Positions 22,526 to 30,167 of a stretch of 64,000 bases of DNA are shown piece after piece. Each line of letters starts with the position of its first letter. The stretch's first letter is position 1. The translations under genes were made by a program, and so were the position numbers. Where the stretch lies: positions 1,054,001-1,118,000 of the forward strand of contig NZ_CP047942.1 in NCBI RefSeq assembly GCF_014279835.1. The letters are read 5' to 3'. The notes beneath the pieces were generated by a model. That model searched no databases, was not told the DNA's origin, and saw nothing but the letters and a program-made list of their open reading frames with translations. This stretch comes from Synechococcus sp. MVIR-18-1. GTDB lineage: Bacteria; Cyanobacteriota; Cyanobacteriia; PCC-6307; Cyanobiaceae.

Positions 22526-23169
22526 TGATTTCGATGCTCAAACTCTCTTACCGCTACGACCAAACGGCGGCCAGGCTTGAGGTGGATGGCCTCCCTGACT
22601 TTTCGTCCGGCCATGGTGACAGCGTGATTGGGATCTTGTCTGCTTGGCGTCTTCAATTGGTTGGTGCTCCTGAGCTGGAGGGGAAACGCGATCACCTTGA
22701 AGCGTTGATGGCTGTTGTTTTTCCCTATGCACGCCATCAAATCTCCGGTGTTTCCAGGCCTGAAGGCTGGTCGCATCATCCAGTGAGTATCCGCCCTGTT
22801 GATGGTGGCCATCAGCTTGGCCTAACCAGTAGTCAGCCTGATGTTCCCCCGTTGGAAATCAAGTTGGATGATGCTGATCTTGCTGATCTTTTGCGCTGCC
22901 TAGATGCGCTTCGTGCTGACGAACGCGTGGCTATTTCTTGGCCCGTGATCATCAATCACCCCTTGAGTCGTCGTGAATTAGTGGAGCGGGTTCCTTTGGT
23001 TCGTCGTTTGGCTGCACCTGTGTTTGGTGGTGTAGCTCTTGTTGTCGTTGGGGTCATGGCCATGGTTGTTCCATTGCCCAGCCAAGACACCAAGGCTCCT
23101 ACTGACTCCATAGAGGCTCCCCGTCCAGATCCTGTGAGCGATCCTTCACAAGCTGATCCATCACGTTGA
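22525..23169 (+). CDS. DUF4335 family protein, C-terminal membrane anchor
   Basis: The 214-residue protein has a soluble N-terminal domain (LKLSYRYDQTAARLEVDGL; VIGILSAWRLQLVGAPELEG), a single hydrophobic segment at about residues 165-185 (VFGGVALVVVGVMAMVV) and a proline-rich tail. It matches the DUF4335 family, which usually sits next to DUF3038. ATG 22525 overlaps the preceding stop; ATG 22534 is an alternative start giving MLKLSY. Function is unknown. Confidence 0.8.
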   Translation: MISMLKLSYRYDQTAARLEVDGLPDFSSGHGDSVIGILSAWRLQLVGAPELEGKRDHLEALMAVVFPYARHQISGVSRPEGWSHHPVSIRPVDGGHQLGLTSSQPDVPPLEIKLDDADLADLLRCLDALRADERVAISWPVIINHPLSRRELVERVPLVRRLAAPVFGGVALVVVGVMAMVVPLPSQDTKAPTDSIEAPRPDPVSDPSQADPSR

Positions 23170-23217
23170 GCTTCTTCTGGTTTTCGCCCATATATTGGCT
23201 TTTATTGCTTGCGTTCT

Positions 23218-23463
23218 ATGTCCTCCAGTTGGTCTGATCTGAGACGTCGTGTCGCAAGGATTGGAGCTTCACTGGATGTCGTTGTGCGAAGCGATCCGGA
23301 GGTTTGTGGCTTGAGTGGTGCTGATTATCAACTGACCCTTCATCACAGCGGTTACGGAGATTGCACGGTTGGTGATCTCAGTTTGATCGAGTGCCCGAAT
23401 GAGTTGGTTCTCATTGAATTTGAGCGCTGGATGCGTCGAGCCAAGTTGTCATTAGTGTCATGA
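23218..23463 (+). CDS. Small conserved hypothetical protein
   Basis: The 81-residue soluble protein (SSSWSDLRRRVARIGASLDV, YGDCTVGDLSLIECPNELVL, RWMRRAKLSLVS) has no family that I recognise. ATG 23218 is chosen over TTG 23209. Its stop overlaps the ATG of the next gene (ATGA), and it lies about 50 bases after the DUF4335 gene, so it belongs to the same likely operon. Confidence 0.65.
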   Translation: MSSSWSDLRRRVARIGASLDVVVRSDPEVCGLSGADYQLTLHHSGYGDCTVGDLSLIECPNELVLIEFERWMRRAKLSLVS

Positions 23464-23909
23464 CCTCGAAGAACATCCCCCGTCTGCCTAGAACTCGAAG
23501 AGAACGTCGCGTTTTTAGCAAAAACAAACGTAACTCCATGCGCGTTCCTGTTTGGAGGATGTTTTTGGAGTCGGTCCTTTTATTAATGCTTGGAACCGGC
23601 TTGCTTGCAGGTTTGAGCTGGTTACCGACCAAGGTTGATGCAATCGTTGTTGTCAGTGAAGCGATTGCTGATTTGATTCGCGGCCTCAGTCAACTGTTGG
23701 AAGCGTTTCTTGGTTTGTCTGCAGCCATTCTGATTGCTGCACTTCTTGTATTGGGTCTGCTGGCTCTTCTCTCAGGCTTGATTCGACTCGTGCGCACGTT
23801 CTCTGTTGTTTTTAAATCGTCAGAACGTCGGCAATCGCTTCAAGCTTCCAAAACTCCTCGACGAAGCTCTCGTTCGGGTCGCCGCCGCCGACTACGAAAA
23901 ATGCGCTAA
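23460..23909 (+). CDS. Two-span membrane protein with highly basic C-terminus
   Basis: The 149-residue protein has a basic N-terminal 30 residues (RTRRERRVFSKNKRN), hydrophobic segments at about residues 36-56 and 86-113, and a C-terminal 30-residue tail very rich in Arg and Ser (RSSRSGRRRRLRKMR). I do not recognise a family. The ATGA overlap with the preceding gene shows coupling. Such basic tails can bind nucleic acid or acidic lipids, which is only a guess. Confidence 0.6.
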   Translation: MTSKNIPRLPRTRRERRVFSKNKRNSMRVPVWRMFLESVLLLMLGTGLLAGLSWLPTKVDAIVVVSEAIADLIRGLSQLLEAFLGLSAAILIAALLVLGLLALLSGLIRLVRTFSVVFKSSERRQSLQASKTPRRSSRSGRRRRLRKMR

Positions 23910-23935
23910 TTCAGACCTTTCTACCTTTCTCAACG

Positions 23936-24385
23936 TTATCTCGATCGAGGAGCGAGTGAACGTTGCATCATCCAAAGTTCATTCAAGGTCAGACCTCCGT
24001 CTCCATTGCGGTCCAGACTTTCGAAATTTCGTTGCAGCCAGGGAAGGGATGCCACCTCCTTACGATCAAGTTTTCCATCAAAATTCCGATCGGCTTGTTG
24101 AAATCGTCTTTGCAATCGCAGACCACTTGGGTGGGAAGCGGAGGGCCTGATGTCTTCAATCAACAAATAGTTTCGGGTTGTGTGTCGCTGTAATCTCCGT
24201 TCGAGGTAGGGCTGGCCACTGACTTCTCTTCTCTCCAAGCGTCCATCACGATTGGAATCCATCCGAACGAATAAGGCCTCCATCCTGGTGCCGTAATGAC
24301 GCACAGGGTTGGCTTGAGCACCTTGGTCTGGCAGCAGGAGGCTTGCCCCCAGTGCAACGAGTGTGAAAGGTACCCATTTCTCCAT
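23936..24385 (-). CDS. Secreted EF-hand calcium-binding protein
   Basis: The 149-residue protein has an N-terminal signal peptide (WVPFTLVALGASLLL, cleavage probably after AQA) and three canonical EF-hand loops: DSNRDGRLERRE near residue 43, DRNFDGKLDRKE near 98 and DRNGDGGLTLNE near 122. Each has Asp/Asn at positions 1, 3 and 5, Gly at 6 and Glu at 12. Ca2+ binding outside the plasma membrane is likely. ATG 24385 is preferred to GTG 24388. It is divergent from the OmpR-like regulator, sharing a promoter spacer of about 137 bases. Confidence 0.85.
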   Translation of the reverse strand: MEKWVPFTLVALGASLLLPDQGAQANPVRHYGTRMEALFVRMDSNRDGRLERREVSGQPYLERRLQRHTTRNYLLIEDIRPSASHPSGLRLQRRFQQADRNFDGKLDRKEVASLPWLQRNFESLDRNGDGGLTLNELWMMQRSLAPRSR

Positions 24386-24486
24386 CACAGAAGACTATGC
24401 AGTGTGATTGCTGAAGAGATGTCTGAGTGATGACAGATCGTCAATTAACTGTGACATGGTCCGCCTCAGCGAGACAGTTTGCTTGA

Positions 24487-24506
24487 TGCTCCATACGATC
24501 GGAGCA
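24487..24506. repeat. Inverted repeat upstream of the OmpR-like regulator gene
   Basis: TGCTCC and GGAGCA arms separated by 8 bases lie 16 bases upstream of ATG 24523. The site could be an operator in the shared spacer with the EF-hand gene or a hairpin in the leader. No partner site is known. Confidence 0.35.
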
Positions 24507-24522
24507 TTCAATTGAAGTGGCG

Positions 24523-25284
24523 ATGACCCAACCTTCCGGCACCGCTTCGCACTCCCCGGCCAAAAAAGCTTCGATGATTTGGGTCGTGGATGACGATCCG
24601 GAACTTCGTCAGATGGTAGGTACCTACTTGATTGATCAGGGCTATGACGTTCGCTGTCTTAGTGATGTCAAGCAGCTAGAGGCAAGGCTGGACTTTCAGC
24701 GCCCAGACTTGATCGTGCTCGACTTGATGATGCCTGGCGATGATGGCCTGTCAGCTTTACGTCGCTTGCGAGATGCTGGCGACGATCTACCCGTGGTCAT
24801 GTTGACGGCCAGAGGAGATGGAGTTGATCGCATTATTGGCTTGGAGCAGGGGGCTGATGACTATCTCGCTAAGCCATTTCTTCCCCGTGAGTTGTCAGCA
24901 CGCATCGAAGCAGTGCTTAGAAGGCGTAGCTCGATTCCTGCCGGAACTCCCCTGGCTGAAGGCGGTGATGTGACGTTCGGAGAAAATCAATTTGATCTTT
25001 CTGCCAGGACCCTGTTTCGCGAGGGCGAGCCTGTTGTTATTACCAGTGGTGAGTTCAGCTTGTTGGCGGCTTTCGTGCAGCACCCCCATCGACCTCTGTC
25101 TAGAGAACGACTCATCGAGCTGGCTCGCGGACCAGGGTCTGATACGGATAGTCGCAGCATGGACGTGCAAGTTTCGAGGGTACGCAAGCTGGTTGAACCA
25201 GATCCTGCGCGTCCTCGCTATATCCAAACGGTATGGGGATACGGTTATGTCTTCGTTCCTGATGGACAACCTCGTTCGCGTTGA
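24523..25284 (+). CDS. OmpR-family response regulator
   Basis: The 253-residue regulator has an N-terminal receiver domain (IWVVDDDPELRQMVG; phospho-acceptor Asp in DLIVLDLMMPGDDG; Thr/Lys switch in VMLTARG and YLAKPF) and a C-terminal winged-helix DNA-binding domain. The end of the latter, RYIQTVWGYGYVFVPDG, is nearly identical to E. coli OmpR as I recall it. The paired kinase gene starts 8 bases after the stop, so this is a complete two-component system. ATG 24523 or GTG 24517 may be the start. The stimulus is unknown; osmotic or salt stress is the family precedent. Confidence 0.9.
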   Translation: MTQPSGTASHSPAKKASMIWVVDDDPELRQMVGTYLIDQGYDVRCLSDVKQLEARLDFQRPDLIVLDLMMPGDDGLSALRRLRDAGDDLPVVMLTARGDGVDRIIGLEQGADDYLAKPFLPRELSARIEAVLRRRSSIPAGTPLAEGGDVTFGENQFDLSARTLFREGEPVVITSGEFSLLAAFVQHPHRPLSRERLIELARGPGSDTDSRSMDVQVSRVRKLVEPDPARPRYIQTVWGYGYVFVPDGQPRSR

Positions 25285-25292
25285 GGGATGGA

Positions 25293-26636
25293 ATGACCCC
25301 ACGGGTGTGGCAAGTTCGACTGCGATCTTTATTCGGTTGGAGTGGCCTTGCTCTCGGCAGCTGGGCGTTTTGCTTGTTGGTTTTACAGGTGTTGTTTGGA
25401 CAGCAGCTTGAGCAGCTTCAGACGGTGCAGCTCGGCCGTGATTTGGCCCTCAATGTAAGGCTCACTGAGTTGGCTCTAGAGCGCTACCCCCCCCATCTGG
25501 TGACTGAACTCACCGGTCTTGACCTCACAGTTGCGATCCACCCCAAATCGGTTCAAAAGATTCCTTCCGCAGGATTTCAACGCCAGGCGAAAGCGCTTCA
25601 GACGCAGCTTTGTGAGCGGCTCTCCCATTGTCCGATGGTTGTGGCGGATCAAGATCACGAGGGCGAACGCGGAATTTGGATTGAGCTGATTTCACCGTTG
25701 GAACCGATTTGGCTGCGCGTGAATGTGCGTGCTCCGATGAGCTGGCCGCCTGAGCCCACTCTGTTGGGGTTATCACTGGTTGGGGCGGGCATGATTTGTG
25801 GCGGCCTGTTTCTGCTCGTGGAGGTGGAGGCACCGTTACGTGGATTGGAAAAGGCCTTATCCCGGGTTGGGGACGGAATTGATCCTGATGCTGTTCCGGC
25901 TCGTGGTGCTCCTGAGGTTCAGCGCCTTACGCGCCGTTTCAATGCAATGGTCCGACGTTTGGCTGCCAATCGAAATGAAAGAGCCACCATGCTCGCTGGA
26001 ATCGCCCATGACTTACGCGCGCCCATCACTCGGCTGCAGTTTCGATTGTCTTTACCTCAACTCAGTGCAAAAGAACGCGAACGTTGTGCTGGAGATTTGC
26101 AATCTTTAGAACGCATCACAGGTCAGTTCCTTCTGTTTGCAGGAGGCGGTGATGAAGAACTCTCTGTGCCTGTTCCTTTGGATCAACTGCTGGCAGAGGT
26201 GGCGAGCAGTCATCCTGCCGATCAATTGCAGCTTCAGTTGGACACATTTGAGGTCATGGTGAAGCCAGTGGCCTTGAGTCGAGCTGTTGCCAACTTGATT
26301 GATAACGCTTTCACCTATGGCCAAGCCCCTGTGGTGTTGAGGTTGTTGCGCACTGCAGATCAATGTTCGATTGAAGTTTGGGATCAGGGAGATGGCATGC
26401 CTCAGCATTTGTTTGAGCAGGCTCTTCAACCGTTTCACCGCCTCGATTCCTCGCGTGGAGGACAGGGCCACTGTGGATTGGGGTTGGCCATTGTTGTGCA
26501 TGTGGCACGTCTGCATGGTGGCTACCTCGACTGCCGTTATGCCGATGGTTTGAATGACTCGAAGGTTCCAGGGCGCTTCGCTATTCGTTTGTCACTGCCA
26601 ATAGACCTCATGGTGCAGAACGTTGCGAAAAGCTGA
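25293..26636 (+). CDS. EnvZ-like sensor histidine kinase
   Basis: The 447-residue kinase has a transmembrane segment at about residues 10-35, a periplasmic domain of about 130 residues, a second segment near residues 160-180 and a HAMP region. The H-box is MLAGIAHDLRAPITRLQFRL near residue 240. The N-box RAVANLIDNAFTYG and G-box GHCGLGLAIV complete the ATPase domain. The architecture and the neighbouring OmpR-like gene support an EnvZ/OmpR-type pair. ATG 25293 sits 8 bases after the regulator stop with AGG just upstream. Confidence 0.9.
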   Translation: MTPRVWQVRLRSLFGWSGLALGSWAFCLLVLQVLFGQQLEQLQTVQLGRDLALNVRLTELALERYPPHLVTELTGLDLTVAIHPKSVQKIPSAGFQRQAKALQTQLCERLSHCPMVVADQDHEGERGIWIELISPLEPIWLRVNVRAPMSWPPEPTLLGLSLVGAGMICGGLFLLVEVEAPLRGLEKALSRVGDGIDPDAVPARGAPEVQRLTRRFNAMVRRLAANRNERATMLAGIAHDLRAPITRLQFRLSLPQLSAKERERCAGDLQSLERITGQFLLFAGGGDEELSVPVPLDQLLAEVASSHPADQLQLQLDTFEVMVKPVALSRAVANLIDNAFTYGQAPVVLRLLRTADQCSIEVWDQGDGMPQHLFEQALQPFHRLDSSRGGQGHCGLGLAIVVHVARLHGGYLDCRYADGLNDSKVPGRFAIRLSLPIDLMVQNVAKS

Positions 26637-26695
26637 AGTCCTGTTCCTTTTGTTGATTTGGAAGGCACCAATGGGAGGGTGCTGATTGCTTCGTT

Positions 26696-27673
26696 ATGGG
26701 CCACAAGGAAAACAAAAAGTCAAAACACAACAGCAAAAGCAAAGAAACGGCATTACCGAATGGGTCTAAGCCCCTATCTGCTGCGGAGATGGGTGGGCTT
26801 GATGGACGTGAGCTCAGCAGCGCGGCCCTGGCCGACCGGAAGGGTGATGGACTCCAACGACCTAGTTACGACGGAGAACGACTCAAGAAAAAGATTTACG
26901 AGTCTGAACTGGAACAGCTTCAGACTCAACTCGTCAAAATGCAATATTGGATCAAGGAAAAGGGCTTCCGCATGATCATCCTGTTTGAGGGACGGGATGC
27001 AGCTGGTAAGGGAGGCACGATTAAACGCTTAACTGAACCTTTAAACCCCCGTGGCGCCAGAGTTGTTGCTTTGGGAACCCCTTCCGATCAGCAGAAAACG
27101 CAGTGGTATTTCCAGCGATATGTGGAACATTTTCCAGCTGCTGGCGAAATTGTGGTGTTTGATCGCAGCTGGTATAACCGCGCTGGTGTGGAGCGGGTGA
27201 TGGGGTTTTGTACCCCTAATGAGGTTGAGGGTTTTCTTGAAGATTGTCCTCAGTTTGAGCGAATGTTGGTTCGTAGTGGTGTGTTGTTGTTGAAGTATTG
27301 GTTCTCTGTGAGTGATACGGAACAAGAGGTACGATTTCAATCACGCATTGATGATCCAACCAGGCGTTGGAAGCTCAGTCCGATGGATCTTGAAGCACGT
27401 AATCGTTGGGTGGAGTTTTCAGAGGCAAAGGATATAATGTTTGCCAGCACCAATATCCCTGAGGCACCTTGGTTCACCGTAGAAGCCGACGATAAGCGAC
27501 GGGCAAGGCTTAATTGTCTCAGGCATGTTCTTAGCAAGGTTCCATGGGAAGATATGACTCCGCCAGCGATTGAATTACCACCAAGGCCAAAACAGGGCTC
27601 CTATGATAGGCCACCTATTAATGAACAGTTTTTTGTTCCTAATCATTATCCTTATGATCAAACCAGTGAATAA
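26696..27673 (+). CDS. ppk2: Polyphosphate kinase 2 (PPK2 class I)
   Basis: The 325-residue enzyme transfers phosphate between polyphosphate and nucleotides. The core is clear: Walker A in FEGRDAAGKGGTIKRL near residue 97, TQWYFQRYVEHFPAAGEIVVFDRSWYNRAGVERVMGF-type Walker B region around 130-165, and DPTRRWKLSPMDLEARNRW near 220. A charged, lysine-rich N-terminal tail of about 65 residues precedes it. Class I members mostly use polyphosphate to make ATP or GTP from the diphosphate. Possible role: phosphate and energy storage. Confidence 0.93.
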   Translation: MGHKENKKSKHNSKSKETALPNGSKPLSAAEMGGLDGRELSSAALADRKGDGLQRPSYDGERLKKKIYESELEQLQTQLVKMQYWIKEKGFRMIILFEGRDAAGKGGTIKRLTEPLNPRGARVVALGTPSDQQKTQWYFQRYVEHFPAAGEIVVFDRSWYNRAGVERVMGFCTPNEVEGFLEDCPQFERMLVRSGVLLLKYWFSVSDTEQEVRFQSRIDDPTRRWKLSPMDLEARNRWVEFSEAKDIMFASTNIPEAPWFTVEADDKRRARLNCLRHVLSKVPWEDMTPPAIELPPRPKQGSYDRPPINEQFFVPNHYPYDQTSE

Positions 27674-27934
27674 TTCTTTTGGCTATTTCAGCCTAGTTTC
27701 TATTGTTTAATCCGTTAATTCTTTTCTGGCTAGGTAGGTAGATGAAAACCATCGTCACGTTAAGGTTTCTAAGCTATGGAGCATAGATTGCTGGGGACCT
27801 CGATAACTTTTTAAGACTAAGATTCTAATTGTCTCGGTAAATGTCTCATTTTGTTCCCTCTAATTCGTAACAATTGACGCTTCGTTATAGTTTATGCATC
27901 TACTCTCAGCTAAGATGAATATCGTCAGGAATGT

Positions 27935-28405
27935 ATGGCAATGAGTTTTTTAAAAATTCTCACGTTATCTTTTTTGATGGTTGGCTTGTCAGGTTTTGAC
28001 TACGATAAAGGTATAGGTTTGTACTCCTCAAAAGCAGAAGCCTTTGAGGAGTGCGAAGACTGGAAGGATAGCGGGAATGTTGTTGTTTACGCGACAAATA
28101 TTAATATAGCGGAGGTGGCTTCAAGGTTTGGTCTTGAGAATCCAGCTCCTATATCAAACTCTTCTCGTTCGACAATAGACCAATTAAAATATGCAGATAG
28201 GCTCTATGAATGGAATCAATTAGTGGAGAATTTTCTTGCCAAGCACCCCACAAAAGCAATGAAAATGTATTCCCGCATGTGTGAGTATGAGCCAAGTGAA
28301 AAATTATTTGTAGGTTATGAAAACAAGAAGATTCAAGAGGGTGTTTGGAAAGACGAAGATGGAATGAGAGGAAGAATGGTAAAAGTGAAATATTTTCGAT
28401 ATTGA
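27935..28405 (+). CDS. Secreted or membrane-anchored hypothetical protein
   Basis: The 156-residue protein has an N-terminal hydrophobic signal (FLKILTLSFLMVGLSGF) and a polar remainder with several cysteines (ECEDW, RMCEYEP). Base composition is more AT-rich than the neighbours. An AGGA lies just upstream of the two possible ATG codons (27935, 27941). No family is recognised; it is probably exported to the periplasm. Confidence 0.6.
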   Translation: MAMSFLKILTLSFLMVGLSGFDYDKGIGLYSSKAEAFEECEDWKDSGNVVVYATNINIAEVASRFGLENPAPISNSSRSTIDQLKYADRLYEWNQLVENFLAKHPTKAMKMYSRMCEYEPSEKLFVGYENKKIQEGVWKDEDGMRGRMVKVKYFRY

Positions 28406-28643
28406 GTAATGACTCTTCTGCCAGCAAGAGAGAGTCAGTAGGGGGCAAGGTGCCATTTTTGTTTTTCATGCATCTGATCGATTGTTGAAATGATCTGGGA
28501 TCCTAAGCCTATGGATCTCTACATTCCTGGCCTTTTTCTTAGATACAGGCTTTGATTTCATATATCACCATTGATTGTGATTGTTTTTCAAGTGCATTAC
28601 GTCTCAGCATCTAATATTTCAATGTTAAATTTAATGCTTACAG

Positions 28644-28796
28644 ATGGATCTTCGTCTTGTTGCGTTGCTTGGGAAGTACCAGGAAGAAGAGCTTGAAGCG
28701 ATAGAGCGATGGTTCAACCATACCCAACCATTGGCTCTTGAAATCATGGGAAGCATGAAGATTGCGCGTGGCACTATTAAAAGGGAGAGTAAATAA
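28644..28796 (+). CDS. Small hypothetical protein, 50 residues
   Basis: A 51-codon frame with an in-frame stop four codons upstream encodes MDLRLVALLGKYQEEELEAI and then ERWFNHTQPLALEIMGSMKI. The sequence looks like an amphipathic helical protein and has higher GC than the surrounding AT-rich spacer. No ribosome binding site is obvious and no family is recognised. Confidence 0.45.
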   Translation: MDLRLVALLGKYQEEELEAIERWFNHTQPLALEIMGSMKIARGTIKRESK

Positions 28797-29119
28797 TAAG
28801 TTTTGTGCAAATGCAACGAGACTCTTTTTTGATTTGTTGTTGTATTTGCTTTTTAATCTGATACCATGCTGCATCCCTGGCTATACAATTTAAATTATCT
28901 ATTTCTAAATTCCTTCTTTATCTGATTCGCTTGTGAATTTAATACGTGATGCTTATATTTTGTGTTTATGCTGCGTGCTTATCTTGTCAGTTTAAGCTTG
29001 CTTAAGGCTGCGAAAATAGTTTTGTATTAATAAATTTTTTTCATATATTCAACGGGTTGATCTTTGATTGTGCTTATTGTTTCTTGGACTTTCCTTGTGG
29101 GAAGCGTGCAGTCGCGTCG
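28797..29119. other. AT-rich spacer, nothing supported
   Basis: Very AT-rich stretch between the 50-residue ORF and the small membrane protein gene. I see no frame, hairpin with T-run or repeat that I can support. Confidence 0.5.
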
Positions 29120-29230
29120 TTAGCCATGAAGCTGCTGAAACCAGTATCCGGCGAGTTGCCACGAGCTGAACAGGAAGATCGCAAGAAATAGCCAGTTCAC
29201 CCATGCGGGGCGATCACGGTTCTCAAACAT
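29120..29230 (-). CDS. Very small single-span membrane protein, 36 residues
   Basis: A 37-codon frame on the minus strand encodes MFENRDRPAWVNWLFLAIFL followed by FSSWQLAGYWFQQLHG. It has a charged N-terminus, one clear transmembrane helix at about residues 10-27 and an aromatic-rich tail. Amino-acid composition and size resemble the low-molecular-mass subunits of thylakoid complexes, but I do not recognise the sequence. No Shine-Dalgarno sequence is obvious, which is common for cyanobacterial genes. Confidence 0.5.
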   Translation of the reverse strand: MFENRDRPAWVNWLFLAIFLFSSWQLAGYWFQQLHG

Positions 29231-29310
29231 GCAATGCGGGGGAAGTGACCCTTCAATTCTGCCTGATCAGCGTTTTAAAACCATGAAATCTTTTGAACGC
29301 TCTTGCTGGG

Positions 29311-29538
29311 TCATGTTCGAACGGATTCTGAATACCAATCTGCATTTTGAAGAGACACCTGAGATCCTCCGGCACGTTTGAGATCATGCATTCCTTCAAG
29401 CTGTCGATAGACGGCTTTCAATTGTCTTTGAATGTGATCTGTGTGTGGCATGGCGTATAGGGTCAACAGCGCTTCCTCGAGATGGTGCTTTGCATCAATC
29501 AACAGGCGGCAATCGGTACTTCCAGGTTCGTAGCCCAT
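29311..29538 (-). CDS. Small conserved hypothetical protein, 75 residues
   Basis: The soluble helical protein (DCRLLIDAKHHLEEALLTLYAMPHTDHIQRQLKAVYRQLEGMHDL) has GC content similar to core genes and reads from ATG 29538. The pattern of a helical hairpin is visible, but no named family is recognised. It lies about 80 bases downstream of the degenerate nuclease gene on the same strand. Confidence 0.6.
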   Translation of the reverse strand: MGYEPGSTDCRLLIDAKHHLEEALLTLYAMPHTDHIQRQLKAVYRQLEGMHDLKRAGGSQVSLQNADWYSESVRT

Positions 29539-29616
29539 GAAAAATCTGAAACTTTTTCTAATTCAGCATGATTGTTTCCAACCAGGTTGTGGCCATTTTT
29601 ACCAAGCGGCGTATTT

Positions 29617-30153
29617 CTAGGGCTCTTGTTGCTCTCCACTTGCCTCGATCAAATCCCATGGTCTTGCAATTCCGCCTTGCACGGCCCATAGGCCTGCTTT
29701 CCTGAGTTGTGCCTCACTCTGCAATTTTTGATAGTTCAGGTCGTCGCATCGGCCGAGATAACCGTCGTAGGCAAAGACTTGACCACTGCTAATGAGAGGG
29801 GAGGCAATGTCCGTTTTCCCCTTCAGGAGCCTTGCTACAACACGCCCATAGACATCCCGGGCCCTTAATTCCATCTGTACGGCTGAGCCTTGCGGCAGTG
29901 CTTTGCTCAGCGCTGATTTCGCTTGAGCCGACCAGGGTTGTTGCTGTTGCAAGGGAGCTTGAATGCAGGCCAGTCGAACCGCTCTTCCTTCTCCATTGAT
30001 GTCAACCAGCACCTCTTGGCCATTGTTGACCTTGAGTACGGTCACAACTTGGCTGGGATGGGTCGTTTCGCCCACAACAGCAATCGGTAATGCTGAACCC
30101 ATCAGTAGGCCTAAGAGCATGCTGTGACCTACTGCCTTCCTGGTTGATGCCAT
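29617..30153 (-). CDS. Secreted SNase-fold protein, probably catalytically inactive
   Basis: The 178-residue protein has a signal peptide (MLLGLLMGSALPIAVVG) and a staphylococcal-nuclease (OB) fold: EVLVDINGEGRAVRLACIQAP, then RARDVYGRVVARLLKG and a C-terminal RCDDLNYQKLQSEAQLRKAGLW. In active SNases the DGDT loop and the VDTPE segment supply the Ca2+ ligands and general base; here they read NNGQ and IQAPL, while both arginines (VRL, YGR) persist. It may bind rather than cut nucleic acid. ATG 30153 is chosen because it begins 14 bases after the glnN stop. Confidence 0.75.
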   Translation of the reverse strand: MASTRKAVGHSMLLGLLMGSALPIAVVGETTHPSQVVTVLKVNNGQEVLVDINGEGRAVRLACIQAPLQQQQPWSAQAKSALSKALPQGSAVQMELRARDVYGRVVARLLKGKTDIASPLISSGQVFAYDGYLGRCDDLNYQKLQSEAQLRKAGLWAVQGGIARPWDLIEASGEQQEP

Positions 30154-30167
30154 GACGGGATCTTTGC

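Noticed and set aside
28406-28480. Hairpin GGCA-AGG-TGCC followed by T-runs as a terminator
   Set aside because: A 4-bp stem is too weak to list as a terminator.
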